Positions 9,214 through 18,904 of a DNA stretch of 64,000 nucleotides are shown piece after piece. Position 1 is the stretch's first letter. The number at the start of each line of letters is the position of its first letter. The stretch is taken from assembly GCF_012974865.1 (NCBI RefSeq), contig NZ_CP043633.1, positions 496,001 through 560,000 on the forward strand. Reading direction: 5' to 3'. Source of the stretch: Nonlabens sp. Ci31. GTDB taxonomy: Bacteria; Bacteroidota; Bacteroidia; Flavobacteriales; Flavobacteriaceae. Under the pieces are notes generated by a model. It was given only the letters and a program-made list of their open reading frames with translations. It made no database searches and had not been told where the DNA came from. Position numbers and translations under genes: made by a program.

Positions 9214-12200
9214 TGTAACAATTCTTTAAGTAGGTTCAATACTGCGGCAATATTTGAAGTATTGTCTTTGCCCAATTTATTTTTCAATTCGTTTTTTAGC
9301 TGTTCAATTTCTTTGCTCTTATTCTTTGGTATTCTCACCACTTTCGGGTCAATTTTACTGAAGAAAGAATCAATTTTAACTCCAATCACTTCTTCTTTGC
9401 TTTCGTCAATATCAGTTTTAGAGATTTTTGTCAAGCTATCTAACTCCAAAATCATTGACTTGAACCTCTCATAAAGCAAAATTTCATCGCCATCAGAAAA
9501 AGTTTCGAGAGTTTTTCCAGTTACTGCTTGTACTATAGAGTTCAACCAAGCTTTTCGATCATCTAAAGGCGAATCTAATCTTTGCACAAAAGTCTTTTGG
9601 TTACTCAAAAGCATATGCTTTTTCAATTTTGAGAAACGCTTTTGAAGATACTCTTTGTATTCTTCAAAGTCAGAAGACTGACCAACGAATTCATTACAGA
9701 TAAAATCTTCAAAACGCTTCACCAATTCATCATAAGCGGTTCGTAGTTCTCTTACTGAATCCTGTAGGCTAGTTGTAAAGTTTTGAAGTTTAGATTTATC
9801 TTGTTGCAAAACTGAAAGCGTTAAACCTAGGGCACTTGGGAAAGCTTCAAAAAAAGTTTCCTCTGGGTCTTTACTTGTAGCTATGGCTTTTCGAATTCTA
9901 ATTGCAGATGGAGATAATCTTTCCGTGTTTTTGCTATACTCTGGCAATTGTTTGTAGAAAACTATAAACGGCTTAATGGTCTCAATAAATGAGTTGTTAT
10001 CAAACTTTTCCTCAGTTGCTATATTTAGAAAAATTCTATAGCTATTGAAAATATCTAACTTTACACCTTCTATATTAAAGGTTTTAATAGAATACTTATC
10101 AGGATATTTAGCAATCAACTCCAAATTCTCTTCTGATTGGTTTGGGATATAAACTTCATCATTAAAAATTGCAAAGTCGTCACGTTTCAAAAACAAGAAA
10201 GTGGGAATCCAAAAATCAATTAATCCCTGTTTTAGTTTGAAAGGTCTCTTGTTCAATAATTCGCTCAACTCAGAAATTTTAAGTTGATCAGATTTGGCAC
10301 TGTCTAAAAAGTCTTCTGAGGCTTTCCATAGTTTATAGAATGTAGAAGTCCTATCGATAGAAATTACATCCGTAGTATTTTCTCTAATGGGTGAAATACC
10401 GTTTTCTTTTAAAAGAGATAGATAAATTGTTTTTTCAGGTGGAAATTTGGCATCTTCAAAACCTAAATTTTCTTTGTCCCAATCATTCGCTAATGCTGAA
10501 AAATATCTTTTTTTAGCTGTATGAATGGAAGATGAAATCTTATGTTTGTTAACTAATTCGTTCTTAAAAACAGGTGTTGCATCATAAACAAGACTACAAA
10601 CTTGAGAAAGTAGTTTGTTGAAATCCTTTTTATCAGCTATCTCCTTTTCTTCTCCGTTAAAAAACCACTTCACGTCTTTGCTGCCTGAGTATATGCTGTC
10701 TGTTATATAATGGTTTAATAAACGAATTTGTGATTCAATAATATTTTCGAGTTCTCTTTTTGCAACTTTATCGTCTTTATTTTCTTCAAGTACTTTTTGA
10801 ATTTTTTCAATCTCAAACAACAAGTTTTTTATCTCCGCTGAATTTTTAAAGAAACAATATAAGATCGCTTCTTCTTGTTGCTTGGATTTGTTTTGAATAT
10901 CACTTTCTTTCAACTTGCTATTAAAAACAAGATTTACATAGCCGTCAATTTCTCCCTTAGGAGTTTTATTAAATTCTGGATAATCTGAAATTACGAACTC
11001 AAAATATCTTGGTGTTCCTGTGTTAAAAGAATATTGCTTAGCAAAAACAGGGTTGAATTGGATGTGCTTATTCAGAAGCGTAGTTATATCAACAACTTCC
11101 GAAATTTTATTTCCCGCCTCAATCAATGCGGTTTGTATATCCAGATCTGTTCCTTCAAATAGAATGAATCGTTTAGAGTGCGATCGATAACGAATGATAT
11201 TCTTTGCTTCTAGATTTTTAATTAAATCTTTGGAATCCGATACACCACAAGCAGTTTTTAAATAATCAATTAAGAAATTCAAATCTAAGATTGCACCACT
11301 CGCAGAGAAGATATTTAAAAGTCCAATTGTTTTTACTACTTTGATATAATCGTTGATGTTTGAATCAAATGCTCTTTCGACCTCTTCAATAGAAGAACGA
11401 ATAGAACTCCAAGGCGAAAAGTCAGGATTGTACCTTGAGGTTAAAAACGAGTAGAAATTGAAGTTCAGGTAATCATAAACATTTGATAAATTGTAAAATG
11501 GGTTTTCCTGCTTACTGAACTTCGTCAAACCTGTATGGTCAGATGATTCAAGAAAGGAAAACAATGAACGTTCATTTTGCCCATATCTCTGTAACGAAAG
11601 AGTAAGGATATTAGCAGAAAGAATATCTAATGGATATAATTTCGATGCAATTTCTTTTAGGAAATCTTTATTAAAGCTGAAGGCTTTTGTTTCTGTAGTG
11701 AGCTTCAAGCATTTTTCAATTTCTGATTTTGAAATTTTGGTTTCGAAATTAACATCAACGTATTCCGACGCCAAAAACAAAAGCTGTTCTACAGGCTCAT
11801 TGAAAGTAATCTCTCTGAAACGCCCTTTTACTTTTGTCCATTCTTGTTGTTGAGTTTTACTTAGAGAATAAGCATAAGACTCTAAACTTTGGTGGACTGT
11901 GGTAATTAGGACAATATTGTGCTTTGGGTTATTACAGAATTCTGCAAGTTGTTGTACAAAGTATAATTCTTTCTCAGGGTTGTGTTTACTCGCATACTCT
12001 AAAAACTTACCAAACTCATCAATTAGAATAAATAAAACCTTGTTCTCTTTTCCAACGGAATGGTATCGGTTAAATATCTCTGAAAGGATATTTTCTTGTT
12101 TATTCTTGTTGGTTTGAACCTCAAAAGCATCTGCAAATTGTTCAACAATTGAAGAGTAAGAGCCAATGATTTTAACAAAATCAAACTTTGGATTGGCAAG

Positions 12201-12431
12201 GAAATTAGGATCAAAGTAACGTTTCGTTCCTTTGACACTCTGCTCAAATGCTAAAAGAAATGAAGATTTACCTGTTCCATAAGTTCCGACTACATTAAAA
12301 GAACGAATCCCTTTTTTAAAGTCATTAACTATTTGGCTAACAACTTGTTTCGCATTTGGTGTTGGGATGTAATTGAAATCCCTATCAGTATCCCTGATGA
12401 TATTAACCGATGTTGTGAAATTATTTGCCAT
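9210..12431 (-). CDS. sspC: Large P-loop ATPase of phosphorothioation system (SspC-like)
   Basis: The 1073-aa ATPase has Walker A (GTYGTGKS, residues 49-56) and a Walker B-like FILIDEFGKFLEYA near residue 135, followed by HQSLESYA, typical of STAND/BREX-C-like P-loop proteins in defence operons. The long C-terminal part is helical and charged. In Ssp systems the large ATPase works with the DUF4007 nickase and the sulfurtransferase during modification. It overlaps its neighbours by 11 bp (upstream DUF4007 gene) and 4 bp (downstream). A BREX-type role was considered, but no PglZ or methylase is present. Confidence 0.87.
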   Translation of the reverse strand: MANNFTTSVNIIRDTDRDFNYIPTPNAKQVVSQIVNDFKKGIRSFNVVGTYGTGKSSFLLAFEQSVKGTKRYFDPNFLANPKFDFVKIIGSYSSIVEQFADAFEVQTNKNKQENILSEIFNRYHSVGKENKVLFILIDEFGKFLEYASKHNPEKELYFVQQLAEFCNNPKHNIVLITTVHQSLESYAYSLSKTQQQEWTKVKGRFREITFNEPVEQLLFLASEYVDVNFETKISKSEIEKCLKLTTETKAFSFNKDFLKEIASKLYPLDILSANILTLSLQRYGQNERSLFSFLESSDHTGLTKFSKQENPFYNLSNVYDYLNFNFYSFLTSRYNPDFSPWSSIRSSIEEVERAFDSNINDYIKVVKTIGLLNIFSASGAILDLNFLIDYLKTACGVSDSKDLIKNLEAKNIIRYRSHSKRFILFEGTDLDIQTALIEAGNKISEVVDITTLLNKHIQFNPVFAKQYSFNTGTPRYFEFVISDYPEFNKTPKGEIDGYVNLVFNSKLKESDIQNKSKQQEEAILYCFFKNSAEIKNLLFEIEKIQKVLEENKDDKVAKRELENIIESQIRLLNHYITDSIYSGSKDVKWFFNGEEKEIADKKDFNKLLSQVCSLVYDATPVFKNELVNKHKISSSIHTAKKRYFSALANDWDKENLGFEDAKFPPEKTIYLSLLKENGISPIRENTTDVISIDRTSTFYKLWKASEDFLDSAKSDQLKISELSELLNKRPFKLKQGLIDFWIPTFLFLKRDDFAIFNDEVYIPNQSEENLELIAKYPDKYSIKTFNIEGVKLDIFNSYRIFLNIATEEKFDNNSFIETIKPFIVFYKQLPEYSKNTERLSPSAIRIRKAIATSKDPEETFFEAFPSALGLTLSVLQQDKSKLQNFTTSLQDSVRELRTAYDELVKRFEDFICNEFVGQSSDFEEYKEYLQKRFSKLKKHMLLSNQKTFVQRLDSPLDDRKAWLNSIVQAVTGKTLETFSDGDEILLYERFKSMILELDSLTKISKTDIDESKEEVIGVKIDSFFSKIDPKVVRIPKNKSKEIEQLKNELKNKLGKDNTSNIAAVLNLLKELLQ

Positions 12432-13305
12432 AATATCTGTCTAATACTGTGAATGCTTCTACTTTATTCTTGAATTGCAATTCCTTGATTCCTGCTTGGT
12501 CAGTAAAAGTTATTTCCCCGAACTCGTCAGTTATATCAGAAATCTTATTCATCAATCCCAAACGATTCAATGCGAAAATTGAACCTGGGCTGTTGATGTT
12601 GAACTCCAACGAATTTAAGCCAATGGAATTGCCGTAATTTGCGTTATCTAGAATAGTATATAATACGACAAATTCAGAAAGATTATCTCTTTCATTGTTT
12701 TCGATGTAGAATTGCTCGTCCTTTCCGTTTCCTGCAGTGTTTAGAAGTTCTATCTCAGAAAGTATACCTGAAAAACTATCTTCTATATTCTTGCTGTCAG
12801 ATTCATTTTTATATAAGTTGGTAAAAACATTAAAGTCTTTAGCAACTGTGTTTTCATTAAAATTGAAATTATTATCACTTTCACCAATTCTTTTTAAATA
12901 ATTCACATATGTTTCTTTATTAAAAAAAAGTTTTTCTTTTCTGAATTCATTGAAAATGATGCTGTATATTGAAGCAAATCCAGTTTTCACAAGTTGATAA
13001 TGCAAAAGCCATAAGCTAGCTTCATCTTCTAAAAAAGGGTCATAACCAGTATCATCGTCAAATAATCGTTTTCCGAATTCAGTTGGAAAATCCTTGTTAT
13101 CAACAATGTTAAAAGCTTTCAACCAAAACCGAATTGATGAAACCATATTTTTTCCAACCCCAAGCTGCACAACTGCATCTTCATCATTGAAATTTCTATT
13201 CTCTATAACATAATCGTAGCCTTTTTTTAGCCAAAGCTGTCGACACTGAAAAGAGTCGTGTCCAGAGAAAGTAAATTTTCTTATTTCAGTATTTTCTGTT
13301 ATCAT
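12421..13305 (-). CDS. sspB: DUF4007 protein, SspB-like (putative DNA nickase of phosphorothioation)
   Basis: First gene of the ten-gene operon, 294 aa. The N-terminus (FTFSGHDSFQCRQLWLKKGYD) and the later QLGVGKNMVSSIRFWLKAF are hallmarks of DUF4007 proteins, which pair with PAPS-reductase-like sulfurtransferases. In characterised SspABCD systems this family supplies the nicking step needed before sulfur insertion. I assign it by family memory and by the neighbouring ATPase and sulfurtransferase. The start ATG at 13305 is followed directly by a good DUF4007 N-terminus. The promoter of the operon should lie in the 13306-13420 spacer. Confidence 0.85.
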   Translation of the reverse strand: MITENTEIRKFTFSGHDSFQCRQLWLKKGYDYVIENRNFNDEDAVVQLGVGKNMVSSIRFWLKAFNIVDNKDFPTEFGKRLFDDDTGYDPFLEDEASLWLLHYQLVKTGFASIYSIIFNEFRKEKLFFNKETYVNYLKRIGESDNNFNFNENTVAKDFNVFTNLYKNESDSKNIEDSFSGILSEIELLNTAGNGKDEQFYIENNERDNLSEFVVLYTILDNANYGNSIGLNSLEFNINSPGSIFALNRLGLMNKISDITDEFGEITFTDQAGIKELQFKNKVEAFTVLDRYYGK

Positions 13306-13594
13306 GTTTTCTTATGAAAATCGATTATATGATCTACAAAGTAACCAATTTATTGCCTTTTATCGAATGAAAAACGTCTTTACTTATTAACCTCTTATTC
13401 AAGTGCGTTGGCAATTTGGCTCTTTGACTTTTGCCCTGTCGCTTGGGTAGTGTATTGGAAAGCAAAAAGCAGTGTGCCAAATTAGCGGTAGGAGTGATTA
13501 AAAACATAAAAAACAGGTCTTTTTACCTAGGGTGGTTTATGGCGATCTTATTTTTTCTAAGGCGCGGTGGAATATAGAAACCGAAATCTTCTAA
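13306..13594. promoter_or_regulatory. Upstream region of the defence operon
   Basis: This AT-rich spacer should contain the operon promoter. Read on the minus strand, TTGGTTACTTTG lies about 50 bp before the sspB-like ATG and is close to, but not a perfect fit with, the Bacteroidota -7 box (TAnnTTTG). Further upstream is the inverted-repeat element at 13412-13484. No operator can be assigned. Confidence 0.3.
13412..13484. repeat. attC-like nested inverted repeat upstream of the defence operon
   Basis: The outer arms AATTTGGC (13413-13420) and GCCAAATT (13476-13483) enclose inner arms CTTTTGC (about 13428) and GCAAAAAG (about 13462), with short unpaired spacers between the pairs. Two stacked arm pairs split by a small bulge is the architecture of integron attC sites. 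It lies between the operon and the decayed Crp/Fnr gene, which suggests the boundary of an acquired segment. Confidence 0.45.
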
Positions 13595-13885
13595 TGCCTA
13601 TTTAAAAGTCATGAAATACTGATAGAAATAGGAATCTGGCAAGGCTCTTTGCAGCTTCCCGATCAGGTAGAACTTATAGAAGAAGATAACAAGTTATTGA
13701 TCCATTTAAAAAACACAACCTGCGTGGCCATGCTATTAGAAACTATTAAGAATACAACGCATTTTCAGTTAGAACAGTTTCTTTTTGGGCAACAAGGAGT
13801 GGTACATGATCCAGAAGGAAATACCCATTGCAATCAGATGGTGGTATCTTTTTATAATAAAGAGAAGCTAGATGAGTTAAACTAA
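13595..13885 (+). pseudogene. 3' fragment of an unknown gene
   Basis: The frame is open from 13595 to a TAA at 13883-13885 but contains no ATG. It reads HEILIEIGIWQGSLQLP, then a soluble sequence ending SFYNKEKLDELN. The protein-like composition and absent start suggest the C-terminal part of a gene cut at its left side. Its 3' end lies antisense to the point where the Crp/Fnr pseudogene loses homology, so the two appear fused at a recombination junction near 13865-13880. Family unknown. Confidence 0.35.
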
Positions 13886-14402
13886 TTCTATTGCTGATAT
13901 CTTTGTTTTGGTGCATAAAATTAAGGTACCTTTCTTTGGCACTTTCAAATAAGAGGCTTTCGACTCTGTCTGTTTCCCTTGTTAAAACGTTTTCAGCTAC
14001 CAACCTTCCAAACATTTCATTGTCTTTATACTTTTGGTAAGCTTACTGCAATTTCTCATAGGGTATTTTCACAATGATTGTTGGTTCGAGACATTGTATA
14101 TGGTATTTGGAAGGTTTTTGTCTTAAAAAAGAAGGATAGTCGGTAGCAAAACCATTTTCACTTATGAAGCCTGTATTTATTTCACTTCCCTTTTCGTTGA
14201 CGTAATACTTTCTCAAAAGCCCTTGACATACGAAACCGACTTCTTTTTGTATTTCGCCACTGTTATATAAAAATTCCTTCTTGTTGTACTCTTTTAGAGT
14301 CAAAAAAGAACGGCTAAATTTTTTTAATTCTATATTTGAAGTAGGAATCTTATTTAGAAATAAATTAAAATAGAATTCTTTTTTGTTGTCTTTTTCCGTC
14401 AT
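13870..14402 (-). pseudogene. Crp/Fnr-family regulator, broken by in-frame stop and 3' truncation
   Basis: The first part (119 aa from ATG at 14402) is a cyclic-nucleotide-binding-like domain with IQKEVGFVCQGLLRKYYVNE and ending IPYEKLQ. A TAA at 14043-14045 interrupts it. The same frame then continues AYQKYKDNEMFGRLVAENVL, ESAKERYLNFM and NRISLTHLAS, the normal lead into the Crp/Fnr helix-turn-helix. Homology stops there; the remaining codons run antisense to the unknown fragment at 13595-13885. So one nonsense codon plus loss of the HTH make it a pseudogene. The family usually has about 190 residues. Confidence 0.75.
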
Positions 14403-14435
14403 TTTAATTTTAGTCTGATTTTTTTAGCATGTTGC

Positions 14436-14552
14436 CAACGTTTTGCAGCTAAAAGAAGTTGGCGATTACGAAGCACTAAACTGTCTGCCACCACAAAACT
14501 TGATACGAAGTACAAAGTTTCATTTAACCACTGAACCGCCAATTTCTTTTAG
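14436..14552. repeat. attC-like inverted repeat between Crp/Fnr pseudogene and hybrid kinase
   Basis: It starts with CCAACGTTTTGCAG. The arms CTAAAAGAAGTTGGCG (14449-14464) and CGCCAATTTCTTTTAG (14537-14552) match except for one base and enclose about 70 bp with smaller inner arms (AAACTT/AAGTTT). The opening AACGTTTTGC is shared with the element at 27391 after pncB, so they belong to one class. Confidence 0.45.
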
Positions 14553-14590
14553 GTACTAGCCTTCTGTCCTCACAAATAGTTGTCCTATGT

Positions 14591-17500
14591 CTACAGTTTC
14601 ACCAATTCCAAAATTTTGCTGTACAATATATTTTCATCAAGAGGCTTAGAAGTATAATCGTTCATCCCTACTGCCTTGCATTTTTCTAAATCAACGGTTG
14701 TTACATCGGCTGTTAATGCAATAATTGGAATTTGTAAATTCATTTTATGGCGGATGTGTTCAGTGGCTTCAAATCCGTTCATTACCGGCATTTGTAGGTC
14801 CATTAAAATAATGTCGTAGGAATTGGTTTGAAGTTTTTCAATAGCTATTTGTCCGTTGTCGGCAATGTCGTAATCAAATTTAAAGTCATCCAATACAATT
14901 TTCATTAATAATTGATTGAGCTTAACGTCTTCTACCACCAATACCTTTAATGGTTTAATTTCAGTTTCATATTGTCCTGTTTCATTTTCTAAAACTATGG
15001 AAGCAGTTGTTTTTTCAAAACTTAAAATAAAACTAAAAGTTGACCCTTCATCAACTTTGCTTTTTACAGAAATAGTTCCGCCCTGTTTTTCTACCAATTG
15101 TTTTACAATGGCAAGTCCCAAGCCAGTGCCTCCATATAAACTTGATGTGTTGTTTTGAGCTTGTTCAAAATTTTCAAAAATGGTTGCCATTTCATTTTGT
15201 GCAATCCCAATTCCAGTATCGGTTACTTTAATTTCGATGCTTACTTTTTCTGCATCTTCGCTAAGGAGATTAACAACACTAACCGTAATTTTACCTTTTA
15301 CTGTAAACTTTATAGCGTTGCTTAAAAGGTTAATAAGAATTTGATGCAAACGTATTGCATCGCCCAGCACTATTTCGGGAATGCTGTGATCATATTCTTT
15401 TACTAATTCTAAATTGCTTTCCTGAATTTTTATTTCGAACAAATTAAGAATGGTGGCTATTGAGTCTGCTATTTTAAAAGGGGCATTTGCAAAAATCATT
15501 TTACCTTCATATACTTTGGCCAAATCAAGTATGTCGTTAATAAGCACTATTAAAGTATCCCCGCTTGATTTTACGGCTCCTACATATTCCTTTTGTTTTT
15601 CTGTCAAATCTGTTTTAGCCAACACTTTTGTAAAACCAATAATTGCATTCATTGGAGTACGAATTTCATGGCTCATGTTTGATAAAAATTGCTGTTTCGC
15701 TATTACCGCATTTTCTGCTATCTCTTGTGCATTTTCAGCTTTGCTTTTTGCTTCTTCCAATAATTTTTCAATCAATTTTTGCCCCGTAATATCCATCATG
15801 ATGCTTAGGTGGAAATCTGCCTTAATACGAATTGCTTGGTATTGAACAAATTTACGTTCACCGTTTTTTGCTGTAAAGTCAAATTCACCTCTTTCTTCAC
15901 CTTTGATCATATATTGCTCAAAACGCTCAGTTGCTCCATGTTTTTCAGTCGTATTTAAATCGCCTACATTCATTTTCAATAATTCTTTAACCGAATAGCC
16001 CAAAAGTTCACTTGCTGCTTTGTTAGCAGATAAATAATTTCCTTGGTCATTGGCCACCAATATTGCCGCAAGGCTATTGTCAAAAATAGATTTAAACAAT
16101 TCTTCGCTTTCGCGAATTTTTTCTTCTGCTTCTTTATGTTGGGTAATTTCAAGGTTAATTCCTGTAAGGGTAATAGCTTCACCAAATTCATCATATTGAT
16201 ACTGCCCAGTCGATTTCATCCACACAATAGCGCCATCATTGGCACGTCTTATACGATATTCTGCATCATAAATACTGTGATTAATTCTTGATTCTTCTAT
16301 TTTTTGAAAGACCAATTCTTTATCTTCATTTAAAACTAATTTTGCCCAATCTTTAAAAATTAGGTTATCTAGATTTTCATCATAACCCCACATTTTTTTT
16401 AACAGCCCATTCCATTCTAATTTTTCTGTTTTAACGTCTAATGACCAAATACCTACTTTAGCAGAATCAGTGGCTAATTTTAATTGACTTGCCAATTTTA
16501 TTTGTTCCTTCTCGCTTTCTTCAATTCGGCTGTGGGCTTCCAACTGCAATGCGTGCGCTACATTGATTTGTTCCTGCTTATCAAGCAACTCTTGATTTAC
16601 AATAATGAGTTCCTCGTTGGTTGATTGCAGTTCTTCTTTTGAGGTTTCTAATTCTTCATTCAAACTTTGCATTTCCTCATTGCTGCTTTGCAATTCTTCA
16701 TTGGCGCTTTGCAGTTCCTCGTTCGTGGCTTCCATGTCTTCGGTTAAGTAGCGCATGTCATCGCGGTTTTGCGAAAGCTCTTTTTCCAATTGTTGGTTTT
16801 TTCCCGAAAGTTTTCGAGATGTTTCAGCCATTTTTCCTGAAAAAGATTGTTTTTGTTCTTCCGCAATAGGAGTTGCTTTTTGCTCAAAGCGAATTAAGCA
16901 ATGCGGTTCAACGGTATCGGTAATAGGAATAATTTCTATTGTAACTAAAAATTGTTTTTCGTTGACCTTGGCAGGAATATTTTCTTTAATGACGGCTATT
17001 TGTTCCTTTTTTGCTCTATGAATGGCGTTGCGTAATTCAAATGCTAATCCTTCACGTGCCATTTTTATAAGGTTATGCGTGGGCTTGCCTTGCGGGGCTT
17101 GTAGAAAAGGTGTAATGTCTCCATGAATATGAACGATGTCCATATCTTCATTCACAACTACACTTGCAGGAGATTTTAAAATCATTATCTCCTCTGCGCT
17201 TTTTCTAAAATCAGACTCTACTACCACCGAATTATGGGTAACATTTGCCTTAAACGAGTAAGCTTTTAAATCCCCTTTTTCCGAGGCTACGTGCATAAAC
17301 CGACCTGGAACGGGCTTTCTCGAATATATTTTTTCGGGCTTATTAACTTGTGTAAACAAATCGGACGTTGCGCCTGTAGTTTCGGATTTTCCAAGAAGCA
17401 GAAAACCGTTTTCTTTAAGCGCGTAATGAAATGTAGTGAATGCCTTCTTTTGCAAAAAAGAATCCATGTAAATAAGCACATTACGGCAACTAATCAAATC

Positions 17501-18718
17501 CATTTTTGCAAATGGCGGGTCTTTCAAAAAATTGTGTGGAGCAAACACGCACATGTCGCGTATAAGTTTATTCACTTCGTAGCCATTGTTATTCTTTATA
17601 AAATAATTCTTGATTTGAGTTTCAGAAAGTTTTTCTACATCGGCTTTGGTGTAAAAGGCTGTACGCGCTTTTTTAATTACTTTATCAGAAATATCGGAAG
17701 CAAAGATTTGAATTTTAGGATAAGCCGATTTCTCTCCCAAAAATTCGTGCAAACAAATGGCAATAGAATAGGCCTCTTCTCCTGTAGAACAGCCCGCAAT
17801 CCAAATGCGAATGGGTTTGTCTGCCGCTTTATTTTTTAGAATAGCAGGAAAAACTGTTTCGGTTAATGCGAGAAATGTTTTCGGGTCGCGGAAAAAAGAA
17901 GTAACCGGAATGAGCACATCCTGAAAAAGTGCATCTTGTTCGGCCTTGTTGGTTCGTAAAAATTTCAGGTAGTCGGCCAGGTCTTTCTTTTTTACAATGG
18001 CAATTCTCCGTGCTATACGCCTGTGAAAAGTGGGCTGCTTGTAATAAGTAAAATCAACTCCGCTTCGCTGACGAAGCAGCAAAAGAATTTGTTTAAAAAT
18101 ACCTTCATCGTCTTTTGGCATTTCTTCATGTTCTTTGAAAAAATGACTCGTTTTGTAAGTACTTCTGATTTCCAAAAGCTGTAACGGAATTTTTTCAGGT
18201 GCTAAAATAAAATCTACTACGCCTGCATTTACTGCACTTTGCGGCATACTGTCGTAAGTTGCCGACTCTGAATCCTGCACCATGCTAATGCCTCCGTGTC
18301 CTTTAATGGCTTTCAGTCCTAATGTGCCATCGCTGCCTGTGCCAGATAGCACGACACCTACTGCAAACTCTTTATGCACTTCGGCAAGAGAAGTAAAAAA
18401 AATATCAATGGACAGGTTGAGCGCATTCTTCTCTCGTTCGATAAGTTTGAGCACACCATCGGTTGAGAAAAGCATTTTACTGGAGGGAATTACATAAATA
18501 TGGTCAGGAGCAAGGTGTATATCATCCGTAATTTCGAGTACAGGAATTGTTGTTACCCGTTGTAAAATTTCTGGCAAAACACTTTCGTGAGTAGGGTCGA
18601 GATGCTGAACCAGCACATACGCCATCCCTGAAACTTCGGGTATTGCTGCGAGCAACCGCTTAAAAGCATCCAATCCTCCAGCAGATGCGCCAATACCTAC
18701 AATAGGGAAGTTCTGCAC
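14591..18718 (-). CDS. CheB-CheR-PAS-histidine kinase-receiver hybrid signalling protein
   Basis: The uninterrupted frame encodes 1375 aa. Domains in order: CheB methylesterase (GIGASAGG at 5-12, VQHLDPTHES, GTGSDGTLG), CheR methyltransferase (AGCSTGEEAYS near 309), a Glu/Asn/Leu coiled coil (about 640-740), two PAS domains (about 750-985), HisKA (SHEIRTPMNA, His near 1016), HATPase (LSNAIKFT, TDTGIGIA) and a receiver domain (LMDLQMPVMNG, Asp near 1305). It is a cytoplasmic sensor with no membrane segment. This frame begins with GTG, but a better ATG (MATSKKK) at 18765-18767 is separated from it by a T10 tract (18747-18756) that puts the two out of frame. Nine or twelve bases would restore a full-length protein. 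No separate response regulator lies beside it. Confidence 0.93.
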   Translation of the reverse strand: MQNFPIVGIGASAGGLDAFKRLLAAIPEVSGMAYVLVQHLDPTHESVLPEILQRVTTIPVLEITDDIHLAPDHIYVIPSSKMLFSTDGVLKLIEREKNALNLSIDIFFTSLAEVHKEFAVGVVLSGTGSDGTLGLKAIKGHGGISMVQDSESATYDSMPQSAVNAGVVDFILAPEKIPLQLLEIRSTYKTSHFFKEHEEMPKDDEGIFKQILLLLRQRSGVDFTYYKQPTFHRRIARRIAIVKKKDLADYLKFLRTNKAEQDALFQDVLIPVTSFFRDPKTFLALTETVFPAILKNKAADKPIRIWIAGCSTGEEAYSIAICLHEFLGEKSAYPKIQIFASDISDKVIKKARTAFYTKADVEKLSETQIKNYFIKNNNGYEVNKLIRDMCVFAPHNFLKDPPFAKMDLISCRNVLIYMDSFLQKKAFTTFHYALKENGFLLLGKSETTGATSDLFTQVNKPEKIYSRKPVPGRFMHVASEKGDLKAYSFKANVTHNSVVVESDFRKSAEEIMILKSPASVVVNEDMDIVHIHGDITPFLQAPQGKPTHNLIKMAREGLAFELRNAIHRAKKEQIAVIKENIPAKVNEKQFLVTIEIIPITDTVEPHCLIRFEQKATPIAEEQKQSFSGKMAETSRKLSGKNQQLEKELSQNRDDMRYLTEDMEATNEELQSANEELQSSNEEMQSLNEELETSKEELQSTNEELIIVNQELLDKQEQINVAHALQLEAHSRIEESEKEQIKLASQLKLATDSAKVGIWSLDVKTEKLEWNGLLKKMWGYDENLDNLIFKDWAKLVLNEDKELVFQKIEESRINHSIYDAEYRIRRANDGAIVWMKSTGQYQYDEFGEAITLTGINLEITQHKEAEEKIRESEELFKSIFDNSLAAILVANDQGNYLSANKAASELLGYSVKELLKMNVGDLNTTEKHGATERFEQYMIKGEERGEFDFTAKNGERKFVQYQAIRIKADFHLSIMMDITGQKLIEKLLEEAKSKAENAQEIAENAVIAKQQFLSNMSHEIRTPMNAIIGFTKVLAKTDLTEKQKEYVGAVKSSGDTLIVLINDILDLAKVYEGKMIFANAPFKIADSIATILNLFEIKIQESNLELVKEYDHSIPEIVLGDAIRLHQILINLLSNAIKFTVKGKITVSVVNLLSEDAEKVSIEIKVTDTGIGIAQNEMATIFENFEQAQNNTSSLYGGTGLGLAIVKQLVEKQGGTISVKSKVDEGSTFSFILSFEKTTASIVLENETGQYETEIKPLKVLVVEDVKLNQLLMKIVLDDFKFDYDIADNGQIAIEKLQTNSYDIILMDLQMPVMNGFEATEHIRHKMNLQIPIIALTADVTTVDLEKCKAVGMNDYTSKPLDENILYSKILELVKL

Positions 18719-18904
18719 GGTGGCAGGAGGTTCTGGTTTATTTTTATTTTTTTTTTGAAGTAGCCATTTTGATTTTTTTATATACTGTCTGTCATCTGTT
18801 ATATTTGTATCTTCCCTATTGGGTCAATATTACGAATTTTGATGTTAGCAATGTGAGTCATTTTAGGGTTGCACATTTTCCTTGTATAAGAATCCTAGGG
18901 CGGA

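Noticed and set aside
9210..12431. BREX type 4 (BrxC plus PAPS-reductase-like BrxP) as the identity of the operon
   Set aside because: No PglZ phosphatase and no Lon-like BrxL are present; DUF4007 and cysteine desulfurase fit Ssp better.
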